Of a stretch of DNA of 64,000 bases, positions 53,272-64,000 are shown one piece after another. Each line of letters starts with the position of its first letter. Within the stretch, counting starts at the first letter, position 1. The position numbers and the translations under genes were made by a program. The stretch is from Nematostella vectensis. Lineage: Eukaryota > Cnidaria > Anthozoa > Actiniaria > Edwardsiidae. The DNA lies in NCBI RefSeq assembly GCF_932526225.1, contig NC_064038.1, positions 1,364,001-1,428,000 on the forward strand. The letters are read 5' to 3'. Below the pieces are notes generated by a model that was not told the DNA's origin, did not search any database, and saw only the letters and a list, made by a program, of their open reading frames with translations.

Positions 53272-54955
53272 GGCCATTGGCCTGGGATCGAACCCGGCCT
53301 AAAGAACAAAACGGAAACCATACATACGGATTACCCAATCGGTATGGCAGCACAAGGCTTTTACGGAAGGCTGTAAAGAACCCGAAGGCCCCAAGCACCG
53401 ATATTTCCGGCGAATATGCTGTACAACACTCTTGCAAGGTATTCCAACCCGCGCATTAATGGGTAGGACAATAACCAGGATCCCAGGCCTGTAATACGGT
53501 TACGCCACGCACAGCTCGCTGAGATATGGGATGAAAAAAATACAGGTCTATGTGGGCGTTTTGGGTCCCTTGGCGGCTCGCTATGTCGGCGTGGCATCGT
53601 AACGCACGCGGGCGCATTGTCTTTTATTGTGTACAGAATGTCTCTGTCGTTTTTTGCTTTACTTTTAGTTTAGCTTTATTTTTATTATTATTTTTTTGTC
53701 TTTTTATTTACAGTTCTATGTAAAGTATTTGACCATAGCTATGATAAAAATTATTCAAAATTATTGTAACCAACTATTGTAACCAATTATCGTAAACCAA
53801 CTTGACTGCAAAACACTATTAGGCATTTCTTTCATGTGACTGCAAAGTTGACATGTCAACATCTAGAGGGGCTTCACCCAACAAGGAATCATGGGGGACC
53901 ATGAAAGCACGGTGTCGCGGAAAATTTTCCTGCCCCATTTATCAGGAACATCTGTGCAGCCGATGCCCTTAGTTGCATGGGGTGCACAGGTGCTTTGTGT
54001 ATGGCCCTGAAGATGGCACAGTGACCACAAGATGTATTTGAATGAAACTGTATACTTATTTTAAATTTTAAAAACATGTGAGTGTTACTTACTTAGTTAC
54101 AGTAGTTCTTTTGAATATTATTATTTATGTGTGTAATTTAGATGAGTAATAAATACTTCTCATTTGTCTCGTAGAGCTCGTATCGTTCCTCCTAAATAAC
54201 AAACAAAATAATGTGTGTTATTATCTTGGTGCAAAGGAATCTACAGTAGTTTTGTAATCAAATAATTGTTTTACTATTAACACACTTGTTCTTTCAACCA
54301 GTTTGTTGGTCTCACAAATAGACTTTTAATAAACTGGTATCCCCCCCTCTCCACTCAATAAAGGGTCAGCGTCATGGCATTGCGCATGTCTGGAGTCAGT
54401 GTTTATTGTAGGCTTTCAATTGTCTACACACAGTTGAACTTTAATAGTTGTCAATGCTTTGTTAAAATAAAATTAGATATTTTACTTAATGTTTATTGAC
54501 AGTTTGTGGGCATTTCCTTTGAATGCAAGTCTTCCACATGTACCAAAGGCTCATAGGTCAACATTAGAATTTGACTGAAATTCATTGTGTCCTGGCCGGA
54601 GAGCTATTGCAAAGCTCTTCATCACACTGCACTTTGAAGCATATTCTATGTATGCTTCTTTGTACAAAATGTACCCCTCCTAATAGAACATTAAAGATCA
54701 CATAACTTGTTTACTTCCTCGACTCTATGCTTTTTATTTTTGTTCTCTTACTAGGAAAATATCGAATACAAATAATCAGTTAAGCTAGCAAGCTCATTTT
54801 GCTAGCTGTATATAATGGATATCATGCCTGTATCTTTAGTATCCTTTATCAGGTAGACGAACCTATGTCACACCACTTTTTTGATGGGTATTATAAAAAA
54901 AAATACTAAAAAACGTTATCTTGAACTGTGTAAAAAAAAAAAAAAACATAAAAAA
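53272..54955. repeat. Array unit 5, 1.68 kb
   Basis: First of four consecutive 1.68-1.69-kb units. Conserved block, T-rich spacer, decayed minus-strand exon-like segment, decayed MITE. Confidence 0.93.
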
Positions 54956-56640
54956 GGCCATTTGCCTGGGATCGAACCCGGCCTAAAGAACAAAACGGAA
55001 ACCATACATACGGATTACCCAATCGGTATGGCAGCACAAGGCTTTTACGGAAGGCTGTAAAGTACCCGAAGGCCCCAAGCACCGATATTTCCGGCGAATA
55101 TGCTGTACAACACTCTTGCAAGGTATTCCAACCCGCGCATTAATGGGGAGGACAATAACCAGGATCCCAGGCCTGTAATACGGTTACGCCACGCACAGCT
55201 CGCTGAGATATGGGATGAAAAAAAATACAGGTCTATGTGGGCGTTTTGGGTCCCTTGGGGGCTCGCTATTTCGGCGTGGCATCGTAACGCACGCGAGCGC
55301 ATTGTCTTTTATTGTGTACAGAATGTCTCTGTCGTTTTTTGCTTTACTTTTAGTTTTGCTTTATTTTTATTATTATTTTTTTGTCTTTTTATTTACAGTT
55401 CTTTGTACAGTATTTGACCATAGCTATGATAACAATTATTCAAAATTATTGTAACAAACTATTGTAACCAATTATCGTAAACCAACTTGACTGCAAAACA
55501 CTATTAGGCATTTCTTTCATGTGACTGCAAAGTTGACATGTCAACATCTAGAGGGGCTTCACCCAACAAGGAATCATGGGGGACCATGAAAGCACGGTGT
55601 CGCGGAAAATTTTCTTGCCCCATTTATCAGGAACATCTGTGCAGCCGATGCCCTTAGTTGGATGGGGTGCACAGTTGCTTTGGGTATCGCCCTGAAGATG
55701 GCACAGTGACCACAAGATGTATCTGAATGAAACTGTATACTTATTTCAAATTTTAAAAACATGTGAGTGTTACTTACTTAGTTACAGTAGTTCTTTTGAA
55801 TATTATTATTTACGTGTATAATTTAGATGAGTAATAAATACTTCTTATTTGTCTCGTAGAGCTCGTATCGTTCCTCCTAAATAACAAACAAAATATTGTG
55901 TGTTATTATCTCTGTGCAAAGGAATCTACAGTAGTTTTGTAATCAAATAATTGTTTTACTATTAACACACTTGTTCTTTCAACCAGTTTGTTGGTCTCAC
56001 AAATAGACTTTTAATAAACTGGTATCCCCCCCTCTCCACTCAATAAACGGTCAGCGTCATGGCATTGCGCATGTCTGGAGTCAGTGTTTATTGTAGGCTT
56101 TCAATTGTCTACACACAGTTGAACTTTAATAGTTGTCAATGCTTTGTTAAAATAAAATTAGATATTTTACTGAATTTTTATTGACAGTTTGTGGGCATTT
56201 CCTTTGAATGCAAGTCTTCCACATGTACCAAAGGCTCATAGGTCAACATTAGAATTTGACTGAAATTCATTGTGTCCTGGCCGGAGAGCTATTGCAAAGC
56301 TCTTCATCACACTGCACTTTGAAGCATATTCTATGTATGCTTCTTTGTTCAAAATGTACCCCTCCTAATAGAACATTAAAGATCACATAACTTGTTTACT
56401 TCCTCGACTCTATGCTTTTTATTTTTGTTCTCTTACTAGGAAAATATCGAATACAAATAATCAGTTAAGCTATCAAGCTCATTTTGCTAGCTGTATATAA
56501 TGCATATCAGGCCTGTATCTTTAGTATCCTGGATCAGGAAGACGAACCTATGTCACACCACTTTTTTGATGAGTATTATAAAAAAAATACTAAAAAAACG
56601 TTATCTTGAACTGTGTAAAAAAAAAAAAATAGAAAAAAAA
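54956..56640. repeat. Array unit 6, 1.685 kb
   Basis: Shares ctcgctatttcggcg and acgcgagcgcattg variants with units 7-9, unlike units 1-5. This marks a later local expansion. Confidence 0.93.
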
Positions 56641-58331
56641 GGCCATTGGCCTGGGATCGAACCCGGCCTAAAGAACAAAACGGAAACCATACATACGGAT
56701 TATCCAATCGGTATGGCAGCACAAGGCTTTTACGGAAGGCTGTAAAGAACCCGAAGGCCCCAAGCACCGATATTTCCGGCGAATATGCTGTACAACACTC
56801 TTGCAAGGTATTCCAACCCGCGCATTAATGGGGAGGACAATAACCAGGATCCCAGGCCTGTAATACGGTTACGCCACGCACAGCTCGCTGAGATATGGGA
56901 TGAAAAAAAATACAGGTCTTTGTGGGCGTTTTGGGTCCCTTGGGGGCTCGCTATTTCGGCGTGGCATCGTAACGCACGCGAGCGCATTGTCTTTTATTGT
57001 GTACAGAATGTCTCTGTCGTTTTTTGCTTTACTTTTAGTTTTGCTTTATTTTTATTATTATTTTTTTGTCTTTTTATTTACAGTTCTTTGTACAGTATTT
57101 GACCATAGCTATGATAACAATTATTCAACATTATTGTAACCAACTATTGTAACCAATTATCGTAAACCAACTTGACTGCAAAACACTATTAGGCATATCT
57201 TTCATGTGACTGCAAAGTTGACATGTCAACATCTAGAGGGGTTTCACCCAACAAGGAATCATGGGGGACCATGAAAGCACGGTGTCGCGGAAAATTTTCC
57301 TGCCCCATTTATCAGGAACATCTGTGCAGCCGATGCCCTTAGTTGGATGGGGTGCACAGTTGCTTTGGGTATTGCCCTGAAGATGGCACAGTGACCACAA
57401 GATGTATCTGAATGAAACTGTATACTTATTTCCAATTTTAAAAACATGTGTGTGTTACTTACTTAGTTACAGTAGTTCTTTTGAATATTATTATTTACGT
57501 GTATAATTTAGATGAGTAATAAATACTTCTTATTTGTCTCGTAGAGCTCGTATCGTTCCTCCTAAATAACAAACAAAATAATGTGTGTTATTATCTTGGT
57601 GCAAAGGAATCTACAGTAGTTTTGTAATCAAATAATTGTTTTACTATTAACACACTTGTTCTTTCAACCAGTTTGTTGGTCTCACAAATAGACTTTTAAT
57701 AAACTGGTATCCCCCCCTCTCCACTCAATAAAGGGTCAGCGTCATGGCATTGCGCATGTCTGGAGTCAGTGTATATGGTAGGCTTTCAATTGTCTACACA
57801 CAGTTGAACTTTAATAGTTGTCAATGCTTTGTTAAAATAATATTCGATATTTTACTGAATGTTTATTGACAGTTTGTGGGCATTTCCTTTGAATGCAAGT
57901 CTTCCACATGTACCAAAGGCTCATAGGTCAACATTAGAATTTGACTGAAATTCATTGTGTCCTGGCCGGAGAGCTATTGCAAAGCTCTTCATCACACTGC
58001 ACTTTGAAGCATATTCTATGTATGCTTCTTTGTACAAAATGTACCCCTCCTAATAGAACATTAAAGATCACATAACTTGTTTACTTCCTCGACTCTATGC
58101 TTTTTATTTTTGTTCTCTTACTAGGAAAATATCGAATACAAATAATCAGTTAAGCTAGCAAGCTCATTTTGCTAGCTGTATATAATGCATATCAGGCCTG
58201 TATCTTTAGTATCCTGGATCAGGTAGACGAACCTATGTCACACCACTTTTTTGATGAGTATTATAAAAAAAATACTAAAAAACGTTATCTTGAACTGTGT
58301 AAAAAAAAAAAAAAAAACATAGAAAAAAAAA
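56641..58331. repeat. Array unit 7, 1.69 kb
   Basis: Nearly identical to unit 6 apart from scattered substitutions (for example tatccaatcgg for tacccaatcgg). Confidence 0.93.
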
Positions 58332-60020
58332 GGCCATTGGCCTGGGATCGAACCCGGCCTAAAGAACAAAACGGAAACCATACATACGGATTACCCAATC
58401 GGTATGGCAGCACAAGGCTTTTACGGAAGGCTGTAAAGAACCCGAAGGCCCCAAGCACCGATATTTCCGGCGAATATGCTGTACAACACTCTTGCAAGGT
58501 ATTCCAACCCGCGCATTAATGGGGAGGACAATGACCAGGATCCCAGTCCTCTAATACGGTTACGCCACGCACAGCTCGCTGAGATATGGGATGAAAAAAA
58601 ATACAGGTCTATGTGGGCGTTTTGGGTCCCTTGGGGGCTCGCTATTTCGGCGTGGCATCGTAACGCACGCGAGCGCATTGTCTTTTATTGTGTACAGAAT
58701 GTCTCTGTCGTTTTTTTTCTTTACTTTTAGTTTTGCTTTATTTTTATTATTATTTTTTTGTCTTTTTATTTACAGTTCTTTGTACAGTATTTGACCATAG
58801 CTATGATAACAATTATTCAAAATTATTGTAACCAACTATTGTAACCAATTATCGTAAACCAACTTGACTGCAAAACACTATTAGGCATTTCTTTCATGTG
58901 ACTGCAAAGTTGACATGTCAACATCTAGAGGGGCTTCACCCAACAAGGAATCATGGGGGACCATGAAAGCACGGTGTCGCGGAAAATTTTCCTGCCCCAT
59001 TTATCAGGAACATCTGTGCAGCCGATGCCCTTAGTTGGATGGGGTGCACAGTTGCTTTGGGTATCGCCCTGAAGATGGCACAGTGACCACAAGATGTATC
59101 TGAATGAAACTGTATACTTATTTCAAATTTTAAAAACATGTGAGTGTTACTTACTTAGTTACAGTAGTTCTTTTGAATATTATTATTTACGTGTACAATT
59201 TAGATGAGTAATAAATACTTCTTATTTGTCTCGTAGAGCTCGTATCGTTCCTCCTAAATAACAAACAAAATAATGTGTGTTATTATCTTGGTGCAAAGGA
59301 ATCTACAGTAGTTTTGTAATCAAATAATTGTTTTACTATTAACACACTTGTTCTTTCAACCAGTTTGTTGGTCTCACAAATAGACTTTTAATAAACTGGT
59401 ATCCGCCCCTCTCCACTCAATAAAGGGTCAGCGTCATGGCATTGCGCATGTCTGGAGTCAGTGTTCATTGTAGGCTTTTAATTGTCTACACACAGTTGAA
59501 CTTTAATAGTTGTCAATGCTTTGTTAAAATAATATTCGATATTTTACTGAATGTTTATTGACAGTTTGGGGGCATTTCCTTTGAATGCAAGTCTTCCACA
59601 TGTACCAAAGGCTCATAGGTCAACATTAGAATTTGACTGAAATTCATTGTGTCCTGGCCGGAGAGCTATTGCAAAGCTCTTCATCACACTGCACTTTGAA
59701 GCATATTCTATGTATGCTTCTTTGTACAAAATGTACCCCTCCTAATAGAACATTAAAAATCACATAACTTGTTTACTTCCTCGACTCTATGCTTTTTATT
59801 TTTGTTCTCTTACTAGGAAAATATCGAATACAAATAATCAGTTAAGCTAGCAAGCTCATTTTGCTAGCTGTATATAATGCATATCAGGCCTGTATCTTTA
59901 GTATCCTGGATCAGGTAGACGAACCTATGTCACACCACTTTTTTGATGAGTATTATAAAAAAAATACTAAAAAACGTTATCTTGAACTGTGTAAAAAAAA
60001 AAAAAACATAGAAAAAAAAA
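58332..60020. repeat. Array unit 8, 1.69 kb
   Basis: Same layout as unit 7. Small differences include gacaatgaccaggatcccag in the conserved block. Confidence 0.93.
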
Positions 60021-62104
60021 GGCCATTGGCCTGGGATCGAACCCGGCCTAAAGAACAAAACGGAAACCATACATACGGATTACCCAATCGGTATGGCAGC
60101 ACAAGGCTTTTACGGAAGGCTGTAAAGAACCCGAAGGCCCCAAGCACCGATATTTCCGGCGAATATGCTGTACAACACTCTTGCAAGGTATTCCAACCCG
60201 CGCATTAATGGGGAGGACAATAACCAGGATCCCAGGCCTGTAATACGGTTACGCCACGCACAGCTCGCTGAGATATGGGATGAAAAAAAATACAGGTCTA
60301 TGTGGGCGTTTTGGGTCCCTTGGGGGCTCGCTATTTCGGCGTGGCATCGTAACGCACGCGAGCGCATTGTCTTTTATTGTGTACAGAATGTTTCTGTCGT
60401 TTTTTGTTTACTTTTAGTTTTGCTTTATTTTTATTATTATTTTTTTGTCTTTTTATTTACAGTTCTTTGTACAGTATTTGACCATAGCTATGATAACAAT
60501 TATTCAAAATTATTGTAACCAACTATTGTAACCAATTATCGTAAACCAACTTGACTGCAAAACACTATTAGGCATTTCTTTCATGTGACTGCAAAGTTGA
60601 CATGTCAACATCTAGAGGGGCTTCACCCAACAAGGAATCATGGGGGACCATGAGAGCACGGTGTCGCGGAAAATTTTCCTGCCCCATTTATCAGGAACAT
60701 CTGTGCAGCCGATGCCCTTAGTTGGATGGGGTGCACAGTTGCTTTGGGTATCGCCCTGAAGATGGCACAGTGACCACAAGATGTATCTGAATGAAACTGT
60801 ATACTTATTTCAAATTTTAAAAACATGTGAGTGTTACTTACTTAGTTACAGTAGTTCTTTTGAATATTATTATTTACGTGTACAATTTAGATGAGTAATA
60901 AATACTTCTTATTTGTCTCGTAGAGCTCGTATCGTTCCTCCTAAATAACAAACAAAATAATGTGTGTTATTATCTTGGTGCAAAGGAATCTACAGTAGTT
61001 TTGTAATCAAATAATTGTTTTACTATTAACACACTTGTTCTTTCAACCAGTTTGTTGGTCTCACAAATAGACTTTTAATAAACTGGTATCCCCCCCTCTC
61101 CACTCAATAAAGGGTCAGCGTCATGGCATTGCGCATGTCTGGAGTCAGTGTTTATTGTAGGCTTTTAATTGTCTACACACAGTTGAACTTTAATAGTTGT
61201 CAATGCTTTGTTAAAATAATATTCGATATTTTACTGAATGTTTATTGACAGTTTGGGGGCATTTCCTTTGAATGCAAGTCTTCCACATGTACCAAAGGCT
61301 CATAGGTCAACATTAGAATTTGACTGAAATTCATTGTGTCCTGGCCGGAGAGCTATTGCAAAGCTCTTCATCACACTGCACTTTGAAGCATATTCTATGT
61401 ATGCTTCTTTGTACAAAATGTACCCCTCCTAATAGAACATTAAAGATCACATAACTTGTTTACTTCCTCGACTCTATGCTTTTTATTTTTGTTCTCTTAC
61501 TAGGAAAATATCGAATACAAATAATCAGTTAAGCTAGCAAGCTCATTTTGCTAGCTGTATATAATGCATATCAGGCCTGTATCTTTAGTATCCTGGATCA
61601 GGTAGACGAACCTATGTCACACCACTTTTTTGATGAGTACTATAAAAAAAATACTAAAAAAACGATATCTTGAACTGTGTAAAAAAAAATAATAACATAG
61701 AAAAACCGATACATAACACCGATATTTCCGAGCGAATATGCTGTACAACACTCTTGCAAGGTTATCCCAACCCGCGCATTAATGGGGAGGACAATAACCA
61801 GGATCCCAGGCCTGTAATACGGTTACGCCACGCACAGCTCGCCGAGATTGTGGATGACAAAAAATAGAGGTCTATTTGGGCGTCTTGGGTCCCTTGGGGA
61901 TTCGCCATGCGCACGGGCGCATCTTTTTTATTGTGTACATGACATCAAATTAGCGAAGAAAAAAGACGCTGTTTTGGTATCATGTGAAAAGCATAAAATA
62001 AATAGAAATAAAGACGTAAGGGGGGAGAATATTGACATTTTCATATTAGAATATTGACAAAATCCGCAATTTTGTCTACGCTGACTAAGTAAAGCTGTAT
62101 TTTA

Positions 62105-62404
62105 CTTTAAAGGGGCAGCAGCATAGTACTGCGCATGTCTGGAGTCAGTGTTTATTGTAGGCTTTTAAGTGTCTACAAACAGTTGAACTTTTTAAAAGCT
62201 GTGAATACCTTATTAAATAATATGCAATATTATATTGAAAACTATGTTAATTGACAGTTTGTGGTCATTTTTTTTTGTTTTGTTTAAAGTCTCCCACATG
62301 TACCAAAAGCTCATAAGTCAGTATTAGAATTTCATAGAAGTTCATTGTGTCAGGGCTCTAGCGGTATTGCAAATCTCTTAACCATGACACTCCCCTTTTA
62401 AAGG
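62105..62404. mobile_element. MITE copy near the array end
   Basis: Left ctttaaaggggcagcagcat and right cactccccttttaaagg form the same type of inverted ends as the copies at 44341 and 50711. Confidence 0.7.
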
Positions 62405-62472
62405 AAAGTAAAAAAAAATCAAAATTGTTGGTGGGGGTCTCTGTTGTGTTTGTTTTCTTTTTAGTTTTGTTC

Positions 62473-62608
<136 letters not shown>

Positions 62609-62946
62609 TTCTTTTTTAGAGGGGGAGGGGAATTCAGCTAAAAATAGCCAAGGGTCAATTCAAGCAACTAGTACAAAAGATGTTTTTTTGCAGTCCTTTA
62701 TTCAATATATTCAAGGTTATCATGCAATTCTGTTGTTTGACTGCATATATATATATATATTTTTTCTTTTTTTTTTCATTACAAGTTCTATATGTGTAAG
62801 TGGTGACCATAGCTATGATTACTATTATTTAGAATATTTTTACCTACTAACAGAAAACAACTTGACTGCAAAACACTTACTGCAGGGCACTCGATATTAG
62901 GCATTACTTTCATGTGGATGTAAGGTTGAAATGTCAAAACCTTCAT

Positions 62947-63066
62947 TAACCCGTGAACTACGCTTTAGCGTATTACACTTTGTTGTGATCTGATTCTATT
63001 GTTCTTTTTTGTGTTTTACTAACTATTACCGTTTAACTATCACACTTTGTTTCACGGGTTAATGAA
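62947..63066. mobile_element. 120-bp hairpin-ended MITE
   Basis: Ends ttcattaacccgtgaa and ttcacgggttaatgaa are perfect inverted repeats, flanked on both sides by aacc. It is absent from the corresponding place in the other units, so it is an insertion after array formation. Confidence 0.7.
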
Positions 63067-63718
63067 AACCACTCTAATTACTTACAGTAGTTCTTTTTTT
63101 AATATTATCATTTACTTGTATAATTTAGATGAGCAATACATATTTCTTCTTGGCCTTGTAGAGCTCATCTCGTTCCTCATAAATAACAAACAAAATGAAG
63201 TTTGTTCTTATTTGGTGCAAAGGAATCTACATTAGTTTTCTAATCAGATAATTGTTTTTTTTTTAACACTCACCTGTTATTTCAACAGCTCTTACTTGAG
63301 TTTGCTTGTCTCAGAAATAGACCTTGCTCAATAAACAAATATATCTTACAAACTTATTTAATAATAGGTAACAACTGCAATATTGTATGAAGAGAGTGCC
63401 CCTCCCTTCCCCCTGCTATTGTTGACATTATGCTCAATAAACTGTTACCTCTCCCCTCTCCACCAGTTAAGCATTCTATGTATGCTTCCCTGTACAAAAT
63501 GCGCCCCTTCAAATAGAACATTAAAGTTCACATACTTGTTTACTTCCTCAAACCCTTTGCTTTGTGTTTTTTGTTAACTTCCTAGGAACAAATTGAATAC
63601 ATATAATCAATAAATCCAGCTAGCTTATTTTGCAAACTCACTTTTTTTATTATTTTTGCGCAAAACCAATCAGGATTAGGGGGGTCAAGCACAAAGAAAG
63701 AAAACGTATAAAAAAAAA

Positions 63719-64000
63719 GCCCATTGGCCTGGGATCGAACCCGGTCTGAAGAACAAAACGGAAACCATACATACGGATTACCCAATCGGTATGGCAGCAC
63801 AAGGCTTTTACGGAAGGCTGTAAAGAACCCGAAGGCCCCAAGCACCGATATTTCCGAGCGAATATGCTGTACAACACTCTTGCAAGGTTATCCCAACCCG
63901 CGCATTAATGGGGAGGACAATAACCAGGATCCCAGCCCTGTAATACGGTTACGCCACGCACAGCTCGCCGAGATTGTGGATGACAAAAAATAGAGGTCTA
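63719..64000. repeat. Array unit 10, cut by the window edge
   Basis: Conserved block again (ttggcctgggatcgaacccg), sharing the ttccgagcgaatatg variant with the truncated block at 61,720. It runs off the window. Confidence 0.93.

Overview
The window looks like an intron-rich animal genome with GT-AG introns, three recognisable protein-coding genes, several transposon classes and an extraordinary load of minisatellites. The gene set (cytosolic chaperonin CCT3, a dermatopontin-like secreted protein, a GGGWTLV-type lectin-like protein) together with a Penelope-like retroelement and a TTAA-flanked DNA transposon fits a marine invertebrate. An anthozoan cnidarian such as a sea anemone is my best guess, but that is inference and not proven by the sequence.

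Layout. (1) 1-12,900, plus strand: the 3' part of a secreted lectin-like gene, five exons between 3528 and 9861. Nearly every intron is filled by a tandem repeat (22-, 46- and 36-bp units and ATT runs). A second 36-bp array starts at the stop codon and carries an identical extra copy of the terminal exon at 12369-12445. (2) 14,560-34,098, minus strand: a complete CCT3 (TCP-1 gamma) gene that I could reconstruct as 18 exons encoding 541 residues with all phases consistent. Its introns hold about ten minisatellites, a tRNA-derived SINE-like piece, a 1.1-kb Tc1/mariner-like non-autonomous element, and a 4.5-kb TTAA-flanked transposon that landed inside an intronic minisatellite. (3) 35,184-38,854, minus strand: a complete four-exon dermatopontin-like gene of 198 residues. 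Its last intron contains a nearly perfect 1.7-kb palindrome made of two head-to-head 5'-truncated Penelope-like (GIY-YIG) copies, plus a TTAA MITE. Another intron has a TA-flanked MITE. (4) 40,360-43,231: a region of coding-like character that I do not recognise, with exon-like pieces on both strands and a 700-base single-frame tract broken by in-frame stops. (5) 43,700-64,000: a higher-order tandem array of 1.58-1.69-kb units and 3.2-kb composite units. Each unit carries a block with a pol III B-box-like motif, a MITE and decayed exon-like segments.

The genes do not form a pathway. CCT3 is a cytosolic folding-machine subunit; dermatopontin-like and lectin-like proteins are secreted or extracellular. 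What links the region is sequence dynamics: several tandem repeats have captured or grown out of functional gene parts (a terminal exon, splice donors, a splice acceptor, a 3' exon), and transposons have landed inside or seeded repeats.
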